Shown here: one piece after another, positions 43,167 to 51,764 of the stretch
How the letters are laid out: each line of letters begins with the position of its first letter
Numbering within the stretch: position 1 is the first letter of the stretch
Source of the DNA: an unidentified eubacterium SCB49
GTDB taxonomy: Bacteria > Bacteroidota > Bacteroidia > Flavobacteriales > Flavobacteriaceae
Length of the DNA stretch: 64,000 nucleotides
Direction: 5' to 3'
Assembly: GCA_000170815.1 (NCBI GenBank)
Contig: ABCO01000009.1
Span: 92,596-156,595 of the forward strand
The notes under the pieces: model-generated
Database searches by the model: none
What the model saw: the letters and a program-made list of their open reading frames with translations, nothing else
What the model was told of the DNA's origin: nothing
Translations under genes and position numbers: made by a program

Positions 43167-45122
43167 ATGAAATTTTTACTTTTTTTACTTTTTCTTCCTA
43201 CCCTAGTGACAGCGCAAAAATCCCTTCCTGCCATTTTAGGTGCGCCCTCAGAGTCTGAGTTTGAAATGAAGAACTACGAAAAAGACACAGAAGCTCCAGG
43301 ACTTATTCTTTATGATCAAGGATATAACTATTTCAAAGTAATTAATGGATATGTCAAAATAATAAAGAAATACCATCACAAAACTAAAGTGTTTGATGCC
43401 AAGAATTTTGAAAATGAAACGGTAAAAATTAACTTATATCAGTTTAATGATTCTAAAGAAAAAATAGTTTCTCTTGTTGCATATACACATAATGGCGCTA
43501 CTAAAATCGAAGTTGAAGATAAAGATATCTTTACAGAAAATGAAGATGAAAATACTATTGCAATAAAATTTGCATTTCCCAATGTTAAAGATGGTAGTAT
43601 TTTAGAATACGCCTATGAGGTTGAATCTCCTTTTATTTATAATGTAGATGATTGGCTGTTTCAAAACACATTACCTACGCTTTATTCTGAATATAGATCT
43701 GACATCCCTTCTAATTATCGCTACCTGAAAAAAATATACGGATCTGATAGATTAGCTTACAAAAAAGGGGTAATTCTAGAAAAATGCTTTAGGATCCCTA
43801 ATCAAGATTATGCTGATTGCGAAAGTAACACTTATGTAATGAGAGATGTACCTGCTTTTAAAACCGAAAGGTATATGCTTTCTTCAAAAAACTACGTATT
43901 TAAAATAAACTATGCATTAGCCGAAGAGATAAGTTTTTATGGAAAAAAAACAAAAAAGAAAAGTACTTGGCATGCATATGACAAAATGTTCAGTGCTGGC
44001 AGTTGGTACGAAGACGAGACAGATCAATTAACTTTTTTTGAAAGAAACATGCCCAAAGATCTTTTTGAGATTGAGAATGATCTTGAAAAAGCAAAAGCAA
44101 TTTTCTATTATTTCCAAAATCATTATGACTGGAACAACTATGTAGGGACAAACCCAGAAGACATTAAGAAAGCTTTCAAGAATAACGAAGGTAGCCAAAC
44201 TCAAATTAACTTGTCTCTCTATAATGGATTAAAGCTCGCAGGGTTTAATCCGAAGATATTTTTGAGTAGTAGCAGAAATAACACTATTCCAGATGAATTA
44301 CAGCCCCTTTTTACAAGCCTAGATTACCTATCACTTACCGTTGTAATAGACAATAAAAATTATTTTTTGGATGCTTCTAGAAAAGAACTTCCCTTTGGTC
44401 TAGCAAATCCCAAAACCATCAACGGTAAGGGTCGTGTCATCAATTTTAATGGCCCAAATTATTGGTCTCCTGTCATTTCTGAAATAGAAAACAAACACAT
44501 TGCACGATTAAAAATTGAAGTAGATGATGATGATTCTTCTTCTTTTAACGCTAAGGTTACAGAACAGTTTACTGGATATCTAGCATTATCAGAGAGAGAA
44601 GAACTAGGAGACACAAATGAGAATGACTACAGGAATGAAAAAGAAAAGCATAGCAAAAATGCGACCATTTCAGAAGTACAAATTGAAAACAAAACAAACA
44701 ATAAGGTTCCCCTTGTCATAAACTATGATGCTACTTTTGAAGCAGAAGAAGTTGGTGAAAAATCATTAATTTATCCCTTTTTCTTTGAGACCTTCTTTGA
44801 TGACAACCCTTTCAAATTAGATGAACGTTCTTATCCTATTGATTTTGCTTACCCTATAACTAACACGTATATAGCGATGATAGACATTAAGGATAAGTAT
44901 GATATCATCTCTGTTCCTGAAAATAAAATAATGCAACTGAAAGGTAAAACAGGGAGTATTTCTGTTACTTACACAAAAACAAAATCTACCATAATAGCTC
45001 GTTTAAATTTTGATATTGCCGAGCCTAGTTTTGCACCTTCAGAATATTTAAATTTAAAAGAATTGTTACAAGAATTAATAGATAGTCAATCTAATCAACC
45101 TATTATCCTTGAGAAAATATAA
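43167..45122 (+). CDS. DUF3857/transglutaminase-like exported protein
   Basis: 651 residues: signal peptide (MKFLLFLLFLPTLVTAQ), an N-terminal DUF3857 beta domain (about 50-230, with NVKDGSILEYAYEVESPFIY), then a transglutaminase-like core beginning KAKAIFYYFQNHYDWNNYVG. The usual catalytic Cys position is occupied by polar residues (EGSQTQINLSLYNGLKLAGF), so it may be non-catalytic. A DUF3858-like C-terminal beta domain follows. Common in Bacteroidota; function unknown. Its stop directly abuts the stop of the convergent dehydrogenase gene. Confidence 0.82.
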   Translation: MKFLLFLLFLPTLVTAQKSLPAILGAPSESEFEMKNYEKDTEAPGLILYDQGYNYFKVINGYVKIIKKYHHKTKVFDAKNFENETVKINLYQFNDSKEKIVSLVAYTHNGATKIEVEDKDIFTENEDENTIAIKFAFPNVKDGSILEYAYEVESPFIYNVDDWLFQNTLPTLYSEYRSDIPSNYRYLKKIYGSDRLAYKKGVILEKCFRIPNQDYADCESNTYVMRDVPAFKTERYMLSSKNYVFKINYALAEEISFYGKKTKKKSTWHAYDKMFSAGSWYEDETDQLTFFERNMPKDLFEIENDLEKAKAIFYYFQNHYDWNNYVGTNPEDIKKAFKNNEGSQTQINLSLYNGLKLAGFNPKIFLSSSRNNTIPDELQPLFTSLDYLSLTVVIDNKNYFLDASRKELPFGLANPKTINGKGRVINFNGPNYWSPVISEIENKHIARLKIEVDDDDSSSFNAKVTEQFTGYLALSEREELGDTNENDYRNEKEKHSKNATISEVQIENKTNNKVPLVINYDATFEAEEVGEKSLIYPFFFETFFDDNPFKLDERSYPIDFAYPITNTYIAMIDIKDKYDIISVPENKIMQLKGKTGSISVTYTKTKSTIIARLNFDIAEPSFAPSEYLNLKELLQELIDSQSNQPIILEKI

Positions 45123-46334
45123 TTATTTTCCTGCAACGTAATCTTTTAAATATTCAAAACGCTCTGAAAGCTTTCCTTCATTAGTAGTCATTCTTGCACG
45201 GTTTAAAACACCATCTTTATCGCCATCAAAAAATGCAGGTATAACGCTTTCTAAAAACATTTCGCCAAAACCTTCACTAGCGTCTTTAGGCAGCTCACAA
45301 GGCAAGTTGTCTACAGTCATCATAGTGATCGCTCCTTTTTCATCCATTGCCACTTCACTTTCTGTTTGCGGATCATACCCAAAAAACGGATCTGCAATCG
45401 TAGATGCTTTTATGGTGGCAGCAACCGGCCCATCAATATCACAAGAGATATCTGCAATAAGGTTTATTCTAAAATCTTTTTGTTTTGCATCTTCTCTAGT
45501 AAATAGATAAGGAGCATTATTTCCGTAAAAATGACCTGCAATAAAGAAGTCTGTCTCTCTTGCATAAGGCATAAAGTTACTCTCATAAGGCGTAGGATCT
45601 TTATAAAAAGCAAATTTATCTCCCACTTTACCATCTTTACGTTTTGCATATTCCATCACATCTGCCATTACATAAACAGGCTCTGTAAATTGTGAAGTGA
45701 GGTATAAAGCGTCACTAATTTGCTTGATTTTTAAATGATCTAAAATTTCTTTTGCCCCAAAAGCAACTTTACCCGTTCCGGTAAGTAAAATTTTAATTGC
45801 TGGTAATGTAATTTTATCAAGTTCTGCTTTCACAGCATCTAGATCTGCCAAGCTTTCCACTTTAGGAAGATTAAATAAACCTTCACGAATACCTAATGCT
45901 CTAAAACCATTATAAGCACCAACAAGACCAGCATAACGCCCAAAACCAATAAGTCTTGCGCCATTATTTTTCACTATGGTTTCATGATCAAACATCTCTA
46001 TGTTTTTTTCTAACATAGCGACTAATAATTTGCGGTTATAAGGCTGTTTTTTAATCGTATGTGAAAAATAAAAATATTTTTTATTAGGTATTAAAGCTTC
46101 TACAGGTACTTCTTTTACACCAAGCATAACATCTGCCTCACTAACATCTTGCAGTACTTCAAATCCTGCTTCTTTATAAGCGCTATCAGGAAAAATACGT
46201 ATATCACTAGCTTCTACAATAAAACGAGCTTCTGGAAATTGTGCTGCAGCTTCTTTCAGTTTTTCTGGCGAAAAAACAACACGACGATCTGGTGGATTTT
46301 TACGCTCTTTAAGTATTGCAAAAGTGATTGGCAT
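45123..46334 (-). CDS. AlaDH/PNT-type dehydrogenase (saccharopine dehydrogenase-like)
   Basis: 403 residues. The N-terminal AlaDh_PNT_N domain (ILKERKNPPDRRVVFSPEKL ... GVKEVPVEALIPNKKYFYFS) includes the SHTIKKQP segment. The C-terminal Rossmann half has LLTGTGKVAFGAKEILDHL as nucleotide-binding loop. LINLIADISCDIDGPV-like sequence is typical of lysine-forming saccharopine dehydrogenase/LOR relatives. Substrate may be saccharopine or a related opine-type amino acid; alanine dehydrogenase is less likely. It is transcribed from a region shared with tmRNA. Confidence 0.75.
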   Translation of the reverse strand: MPITFAILKERKNPPDRRVVFSPEKLKEAAAQFPEARFIVEASDIRIFPDSAYKEAGFEVLQDVSEADVMLGVKEVPVEALIPNKKYFYFSHTIKKQPYNRKLLVAMLEKNIEMFDHETIVKNNGARLIGFGRYAGLVGAYNGFRALGIREGLFNLPKVESLADLDAVKAELDKITLPAIKILLTGTGKVAFGAKEILDHLKIKQISDALYLTSQFTEPVYVMADVMEYAKRKDGKVGDKFAFYKDPTPYESNFMPYARETDFFIAGHFYGNNAPYLFTREDAKQKDFRINLIADISCDIDGPVAATIKASTIADPFFGYDPQTESEVAMDEKGAITMMTVDNLPCELPKDASEGFGEMFLESVIPAFFDGDKDGVLNRARMTTNEGKLSERFEYLKDYVAGK

Positions 46335-46366
46335 TTGGTATAAAATTTGTTGTTAACTTATTAGCT

Positions 46367-46394
46367 CAAAGATACTAGAATTCTAGTATCTTTG
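46367..46394. promoter_or_regulatory. 28-bp perfect palindrome carrying two divergent -7 boxes
   Basis: The half-site CAAAGATACTAGAA is followed by its exact reverse complement. Each end is a TATCTTTG box (TANNTTTG), one on each strand, pointing toward the dehydrogenase gene (33 nt to its ATG) and toward tmRNA (70 nt). Neither has a convincing -33 element. It may be a bidirectional promoter or a regulator-binding site. Confidence 0.55.
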
Positions 46395-46463
46395 CCATCC
46401 TCTTTTGAGGGGTTTAGGCAAAGGGTTTATTTTATGAATCTTGCGCTTAAAATTTACACCAAT

Positions 46464-46860
46464 GGGGCCGACTGGTTTTGACAGCGGGTTTTCGGGTATG
46501 GTAAGCATGTAGAGCGCTGGGAAACAGCTCTTAAATCTCATTTTTCACACTTTTTAAACGGCGAGAATAACTACGCCCTAGCTGCATAATCTGAATCATA
46601 GTAAGATTACGCCTCGGCCCGCAAGGCGGGCAAGCAGGAAGTCACTCGAGAGCCTTGGTTTACGGCAATCGATATAGTGACTTCGTAAAAGTAAACCTAT
46701 CAAGTGTAGTGTCTAGATACATTTGAGACATCTAATTTAGAATAAGGGACGCGTTGGTAGTTTTCGACCGGCAAATTCACGAAAATTTAAATGGAAACTA
46801 AACATGTAGAAAGCTGTGCAAGTGCACGTTTGGACGAGGGTTCGAATCCCTCCGGCTCCA
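46464..46860 (+). ncRNA. ssrA: tmRNA
   Basis: A 397-nt tmRNA rescuing stalled ribosomes. The tRNA-like ends pair (GGGGCCG with CGGCTCC, discriminator A), and the T arm GAGGGTTCGAATCCCTC is intact. CCA is not encoded. The tag reading frame runs from GGC at 46560 to TAA at 46589 and encodes GENNYALAA, so the tag is A-GENNYALAA, a normal protease-targeting tail. The one-piece form is used. Confidence 0.97.
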
Positions 46861-46865
46861 CTTTT

Positions 46866-46903
46866 AACCCCCGTATCACCAATGATTACGGGGGTTTTTA
46901 TTT
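46866..46903 (+). terminator. tmRNA terminator
   Basis: Stem AACCCCCGTA/TACGGGGGTT with 11-nt loop, then TTTATTTTT, starting 6 nt after tmRNA. Confidence 0.92.
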
Positions 46904-47033
46904 TTAGGTGTCAAAATAGTTGACACTACTCTCTTATATACACTTTCAATTTCAGCAATTAAAACCAAATTAAGCAGCTAAAAACTACACAATGTGAGCT
47001 ATTAAATAAATCACTGAAAAGCAATAAAATACA

Positions 47034-47069
47034 TTTTGTTTAATTTTATGATAAATTTATTAAACAAAA
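47034..47069. promoter_or_regulatory. Candidate operator of the MerR/CarH-like regulator
   Basis: Perfect 11-bp inverted arms TTTTGTTTAAT (47034-47044) and ATTAAACAAAA (47059-47069) separated by 14 bp, located upstream of the crt promoter. It is the only strong dyad between tmRNA and the crt operon, so it is the natural operator candidate. Confidence 0.55.
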
Positions 47070-47094
47070 ATAGATTCTTATTCTTAGAATACGC

Positions 47095-47102
47095 TATTTT
47101 TG
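47095..47102 (+). promoter_or_regulatory. -7 box of the crt operon
   Basis: TATTTTTG, a perfect TANNTTTG box 23 nt before the GTG start of the regulator gene. The -33 region does not match TTTG, consistent with a regulated promoter. Confidence 0.55.
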
Positions 47103-47125
47103 ACCCAGACAGCAAATAAAATATA

Positions 47126-48028
47126 GTGGTAAAGACAGAATTTAGCATAAAAGACCTAGAAAATTTAAGTGGCGTTAAAGCGCACACTATCAGAATATGG
47201 GAAAAAAGGTACAATTTATTAAGCCCAGATCGTTCAGACACCAATATTAGAAAATATAATATTGAGGGCTTAAAAAAACTACTCAATGTTACTCAACTTT
47301 ATAATCAAGGACATAAAATTTCTAAAATTGCATCTTTAAGTGATCCTGAAATTTTCAACCTAACGAAAGAACATAATACTTCTTCTCAGGATATTTATGC
47401 TATCAATCAGTTTAAGACAGCTATGCTTAGTTTTAATTACGAGCTGTTTAATAACACATTTAATGAGCTAGAACAGACCTACTCTTTTTCAGAAACATTC
47501 GGAAAAATATTTATTCCTCTGTTAATAGACATTGGAATTTTATGGCAAACTGGAACTATAGACCCTGTTCATGAACGCTATATATCTGAACTTATAAGAC
47601 AAAAATTAACTTTAAAGATTACCCAATCACTAAGTACTTTTAAAAAGAAAAACGATCTAACTATCGCACTTTTTCTTCCCCTTAACGAGATTCACGAAAT
47701 AAGCTTATTATTTGTTCAGTACCTTTTAATAAATGCAGGATTTCACACACTTTACCTTGGGAGTAACATCCCTTTAGAAAACCTTTCACACATTACAAAT
47801 CACCATGACAATATCTTTTTTATAACATACCTTACAACAGAACCCTCCTCTGTAGAAGAGTATTTAGAAGACTTTGATAAAAAAATGTGTAAAGAACAGC
47901 CTATTAATTTGTGGTGTTTAGGTCCAAAATCAACAGAAATTAACACTAAAAACATAAAACCTAACATTAAGGTAATCACAGATATTGAAGAATTTAATAA
48001 CCAAATAAAACAGCTAACAAATGCCTAA
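47126..48028 (+). CDS. MerR-family regulator with degenerate B12-binding domain (CarH/LitR-like)
   Basis: 300 residues, GTG start (MVKTEFSIKDLENLSGVKAH). N-terminal MerR winged helix (5-75, with AHTIRIWEKRYNLLSPDRS); helical middle domain (about 95-170) with Trp140 of the W-x9-EH motif but Arg where the motif has His (WQTGTIDPVHER); Rossmann-like C-terminus where DxHxxG reads EIHEIS (His190 kept, Asp to Glu, Gly to Ser). CarH proteins use adenosylcobalamin to sense light and repress carotenoid genes. Here cobalamin binding may be altered or lost. It overlaps crtI by 8 nt. Confidence 0.85.
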   Translation: MVKTEFSIKDLENLSGVKAHTIRIWEKRYNLLSPDRSDTNIRKYNIEGLKKLLNVTQLYNQGHKISKIASLSDPEIFNLTKEHNTSSQDIYAINQFKTAMLSFNYELFNNTFNELEQTYSFSETFGKIFIPLLIDIGILWQTGTIDPVHERYISELIRQKLTLKITQSLSTFKKKNDLTIALFLPLNEIHEISLLFVQYLLINAGFHTLYLGSNIPLENLSHITNHHDNIFFITYLTTEPSSVEEYLEDFDKKMCKEQPINLWCLGPKSTEINTKNIKPNIKVITDIEEFNNQIKQLTNA

Positions 48029-49481
48029 AAAAATATTAATTATCGGCGCTGGATTTTCAGCATTAGCCGCAGCAGCGTACCTAGCAAAAGCTGGAAATGA
48101 GGTTGTTATTTTTGAAAAAAACAGCACAATTGGTGGAAGAGCTAGACAATTGCAGCGTGATGGTTTTTCTTTTGACATTGGCCCAACCTGGTATTGGATG
48201 CCTGATGTTTTTGAACGTTTTTTTAATGATTTCAATAAAAAACCATCAGACTACTATGAGCTTATAAAATTGAGCCCAGCGTATTCTGTTTACTTCGGAA
48301 ATAACGATTACATTACAATAGAAGATACCTTAGAGAAAATTTGTGCTGCTTTTGAGAAAGAAGAAAAAGGAAGCGCTGTTAAATTAAAAAAGTTTATTGC
48401 AAAAGCGCAAAGCAACTATGACATTGCAATTAAAGATCTCGTTTACAGACCTGGAGTCTCTCCTCTAGAACTTGTAACACCAGCAACCGCAAGAAAAATA
48501 GATCAGTTTTTTAGCACCATAAGCAAAGATGTTAGAAAATCGTTTAAAAATCCAAGACTCGTTTCTATTCTAGAATTTCCTGTATTATTTTTAGGTGCCA
48601 AACCATCAGACACACCTTCGTTTTATAGCTTTATGAATTATGCCGATTTTGGCCTAGGCACATTTCATCCAAAAAATGGAATGTACACCGTTATTGAAGC
48701 TATGCGTGACCTAGCTATTGATCTTGGTGTCACAATTAAGACTTCTCAGAATATTTCAGAAATACTAACTGAGAATAACACTGCCACAGGAATTGTAGCA
48801 AACAACACAGCTGTTTACGGAGATATCGTGCTTAGCGGTGCAGATTACCACCATACAGAAACGCTATTACCACAAAACTTAAGACAATACTCAGAAACCT
48901 ATTGGGAGAAAAAAACATTTGCTCCCTCTTCCCTATTATTTTATGTAGGTTTTGATAAAAAAATAGAAAATGTAGAGCACCATACCCTGTTTTTTGACGT
49001 AGATTTTGCAGCACATGCACACGAGATTTATGACCATCCAAAATGGCCAGAAAACCCTTTATTTTACGCTAGTTTTCCTTCTAAAACAGATGATATTGCT
49101 GCGCCAGAAGGCAAAGAGGCGGGTATATTTCTAATCCCTTTAGCCCCTGGACTAGAAGATACTATAGAATTGCGTGAAAAATATTTTGACATAATTATCA
49201 ATAGATTTGAAAAACTCACCAACCAAGATGTTAAAAAATACGTTATATTTAAGGAATCCTTTTGTGTAAATGATTTTATAAAAGAATACAACTCTTATAA
49301 AGGTAATGCGTACGGATTGGCTAACACATTATTTCAGACTGCTTTTTTAAGACCGAATTTGAAAAGTAAAAAAGTTAAAAATTTATTTTTCACAGGTCAA
49401 TTAACTGTTCCTGGACCAGGTGTTCCACCTGCTTTAATATCAGGTAAGCTAGTAGCAGGACTTATACAAAAAACAAGCTAA
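48021..49481 (+). CDS. crtI: Phytoene desaturase CrtI
   Basis: An FAD-dependent desaturase converting phytoene to lycopene. 486 residues, full length. N-terminal FAD-binding fold ILIIGAGFSALAAAAYLAKA with EKNSTIGGRA, the substrate region FDIGPTWYWMPDVFERFF, and the C-terminal carotenoid-oxidase signature NLFFTGQLTVPGPGVPPALI with SGKLVAGLI. It overlaps the regulator gene by 8 nt and its stop abuts the crtB ATG with no gap. Confidence 0.95.
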   Translation: MPKKILIIGAGFSALAAAAYLAKAGNEVVIFEKNSTIGGRARQLQRDGFSFDIGPTWYWMPDVFERFFNDFNKKPSDYYELIKLSPAYSVYFGNNDYITIEDTLEKICAAFEKEEKGSAVKLKKFIAKAQSNYDIAIKDLVYRPGVSPLELVTPATARKIDQFFSTISKDVRKSFKNPRLVSILEFPVLFLGAKPSDTPSFYSFMNYADFGLGTFHPKNGMYTVIEAMRDLAIDLGVTIKTSQNISEILTENNTATGIVANNTAVYGDIVLSGADYHHTETLLPQNLRQYSETYWEKKTFAPSSLLFYVGFDKKIENVEHHTLFFDVDFAAHAHEIYDHPKWPENPLFYASFPSKTDDIAAPEGKEAGIFLIPLAPGLEDTIELREKYFDIIINRFEKLTNQDVKKYVIFKESFCVNDFIKEYNSYKGNAYGLANTLFQTAFLRPNLKSKKVKNLFFTGQLTVPGPGVPPALISGKLVAGLIQKTS

Positions 49482-50324
49482 ATGAAAGAAATCTTCGACA
49501 ACATATCGCAAACATGCAGCAAGAGTGTGACTAATGCTTACAGCACTTCTTTCTCTTTGGCTACAAAAATGCTCGCACCTACAATTAGGCAAGACATCTA
49601 TAATATTTATGGTTTTGTTCGCTTTGCTGACGAAATTGTAGATTCTTTTCATGACTATGATAAGGCGACACTTTTTGCAAATTTTGAAACTGAAATGGAT
49701 TATGCCCTCAAGCATAAGATTAGCTTAAACCCTATTCTTAATTCTTTTCAGTATACAGTTACTAAATACAACATAGACCGCGAACTTATTAATTCTTTTA
49801 TGGATAGTATGCGATTAGACCTTACTAAAAGCGATTACTTGACAGAAGATGAATATAAAAATTATATATACGGATCTGCAGATGTAGTGGGGCTCATGTG
49901 CCTTAAAGTATTTGTAAAAGGAGATCTTCAGAAATTTGACGAATTAAAAGAATCTGCCATGTCATTAGGTTCTGCTTTTCAGAAGGTAAATTTTTTAAGA
50001 GACTTAAAGGATGATTTTGAAGGTTTAAATCGCACCTATTTCCCTAACACGAACCTCAACGCCTTAGATGAAGCGTCAAAGACCGCTATTATCGAAGACA
50101 TTAAAGAAGATTTTTCAAAAGGATATAAAGGCATATTAAAACTACCAACAGAAGCAAAATTCGGTGTTTTTATGGCGTATCGCTATTACAATAGACTGCT
50201 TACTAAGTTACAAAAAACACCGGCAATAGACATTAAAAACACTCGAATTAGAGTTCCAGATTATGAAAAATTTGGACTACTTACGCGTAGTTACGTTAAA
50301 TACCAATTAAAACTAGTTAAATAA
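49482..50324 (+). CDS. crtB: Phytoene synthase CrtB
   Basis: Condenses two geranylgeranyl diphosphates to phytoene. 280 residues. Both Mg-diphosphate-binding Asp motifs are intact: DEIVD (50-54) and DLKDD (174-178, within FLRDLKDDFEGLNRTYFPN). The N-terminus NAYSTSFSLATKMLAP is also typical. It directly follows crtI. crtE, which supplies the substrate, is not in the window. Confidence 0.95.
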   Translation: MKEIFDNISQTCSKSVTNAYSTSFSLATKMLAPTIRQDIYNIYGFVRFADEIVDSFHDYDKATLFANFETEMDYALKHKISLNPILNSFQYTVTKYNIDRELINSFMDSMRLDLTKSDYLTEDEYKNYIYGSADVVGLMCLKVFVKGDLQKFDELKESAMSLGSAFQKVNFLRDLKDDFEGLNRTYFPNTNLNALDEASKTAIIEDIKEDFSKGYKGILKLPTEAKFGVFMAYRYYNRLLTKLQKTPAIDIKNTRIRVPDYEKFGLLTRSYVKYQLKLVK

Positions 50325-50327
50325 ATT

Positions 50328-50777
50328 ATGGATATATTTCTTTGGATACTTATCTTTTTAATCACCTTTAGCATTATGGAGTTTATGGCATGGTTTACCC
50401 ATAAGTATATAATGCATGGATTTTTATGGAAACTTCATAAAGACCATCATCATAAAGATCATAATAGTTGGTGGGAACGCAATGATTTTTTCTTCATCTT
50501 CTATGCAGTAATAAGCATAGGTTGCTTTATATCTTGGGACTTTTATGGTGTTTGGGCAGGATTACCTATTGGTTTAGGCATATTTGCTTACGGTGTAGCA
50601 TACTTTTTTATTCACGATATTTTTATTCATCAGCGTTTTAAACTTTTTAGAAACGCCAATAATCGCTATGCAAAAGGAATAAGAAGAGCGCATAAAATGC
50701 ACCACAAACACCTTGGAAAAGAAAAAGGGGAATGCTTCGGAATGCTAGTTCCGCCTTTAAAATATTTCAAAAAATAA
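50328..50777 (+). CDS. crtZ: Beta-carotene hydroxylase CrtZ
   Basis: A membrane di-iron hydroxylase adding 3- and 3'-hydroxyls to beta-carotene, giving zeaxanthin. 149 residues, normal for bacterial CrtZ. The histidine clusters are complete: HKYIMHGFLWKLHKDHHH near the start, then HDIFIHQRF and RRAHKMHHKHLGK. Four hydrophobic segments. Three nt after crtB. Confidence 0.94.
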   Translation: MDIFLWILIFLITFSIMEFMAWFTHKYIMHGFLWKLHKDHHHKDHNSWWERNDFFFIFYAVISIGCFISWDFYGVWAGLPIGLGIFAYGVAYFFIHDIFIHQRFKLFRNANNRYAKGIRRAHKMHHKHLGKEKGECFGMLVPPLKYFKK

Positions 50778-50780
50778 CTT

Positions 50781-51485
50781 ATGAAGAATTTATACCTCTA
50801 TATCAATATAGGGTCTTTTATTATTCCTTTTCTTTTCAGTTTTCATCCCAAACTGCAGTTTTACAAAAAATGGAAATACTTTTTTCCGGCCACAGCTATC
50901 ATGATGGCTTTTTATATATCTTGGGATATTGTTTTTACTAATGTTGGCTTCTGGGGCTTTAACGATGCTTACATAACAGGTTACAAATTATTTAACCTGC
51001 CTATAGAAGAATGGTTATTTTTTATCTGCATACCTTATGCTTGTTTATTTACGTTACACTCGTTATCATATCTATTACCCAACTTAACCTTTAATAAACA
51101 GCATACATCAATCATTCATACACTATTAATAAGCACAATGATTGTTTGTCTTTGGTACTATTATGATAGATGGTATACGCTAGTAAACTTTACTTACACC
51201 ATTCTTATTTTAGGATTGGTTTACAATAAAATGCCGACAAGACTAGGCCGTTTTTTACCTACTTTTTTTATTATTCTACTTCCATTTTTATTAGTCAATG
51301 GCATACTCACGGGTTCTTTTATCGAAGATCAAGTAGTCTGGTATGATCATACACAAAATATGGATATTCGTGTTTTTACAATTCCGGTAGAAGATGCTTT
51401 TTATGCCTTAGGGATGCTCCTTACCGTATATGTATTAATGGAATGGTTTGAAAGTCGAAGCAAAAAAAATAAATCTGACTTATAA
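50781..51485 (+). CDS. CrtYcd-type lycopene cyclase
   Basis: 234 residues with six or seven TMs, made of two homologous halves. Each half carries the PxE(E/D) motif of the heterodimeric CrtYc/CrtYd and archaeal/fungal cyclases: LPIEEWLFFICIPY in the first and IPVEDAFYALGMLL in the second. It would cyclise lycopene to beta-carotene without the FAD fold of CrtY. It is the last gene of the operon, 3 nt after crtZ. The product is probably the full fused enzyme. Confidence 0.88.
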   Translation: MKNLYLYINIGSFIIPFLFSFHPKLQFYKKWKYFFPATAIMMAFYISWDIVFTNVGFWGFNDAYITGYKLFNLPIEEWLFFICIPYACLFTLHSLSYLLPNLTFNKQHTSIIHTLLISTMIVCLWYYYDRWYTLVNFTYTILILGLVYNKMPTRLGRFLPTFFIILLPFLLVNGILTGSFIEDQVVWYDHTQNMDIRVFTIPVEDAFYALGMLLTVYVLMEWFESRSKKNKSDL

Positions 51486-51764
51486 AAAAGCGCTGCTTAA
51501 CAGAATAAAGTCTCGCTTTTATTTTCTGCTATTAAACAGAGATAGAAGAGATTTCTACCTTATTAGCCACGAACAGCATAATTATAGGAGGCTTTACGTT
51601 TAGTCTATCAAGATGTACAGTTTTGTGGTTACCTCACATCTTTTCTATAATAAAAAAACACGAGCTCAGTAAATGTACTTTACTTGAGCTCGTGTTTTTA
51701 CTTTATATAATTCTCCTAAACTTTTATAATTAGATTTCTGTCTAGGTATTTTTGCGAGAAATGG
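51486..51764. other. Intergenic region between the crt operon and recQ
   Basis: 279 bp between convergent genes. Apart from the large hairpin at 51654 I see no gene or repeat. Confidence 0.5.
51654..51699. terminator. Bidirectional terminator (crt operon / recQ)
   Basis: A stem of about 20 bp (AAAAACACGAGCTCA with TGAGCTCGTGTTTTT, extended by GTAAA/TTTAC with one bulge) and A/T tracts at both ends, between convergent transcripts. Confidence 0.9.

Noticed and set aside
47011-47286. 91-codon minus-strand ORF over the crt promoter
   Set aside because: It is antisense to the MerR helix-turn-helix region and the operator dyad; its sequence is low-complexity hydrophobic.
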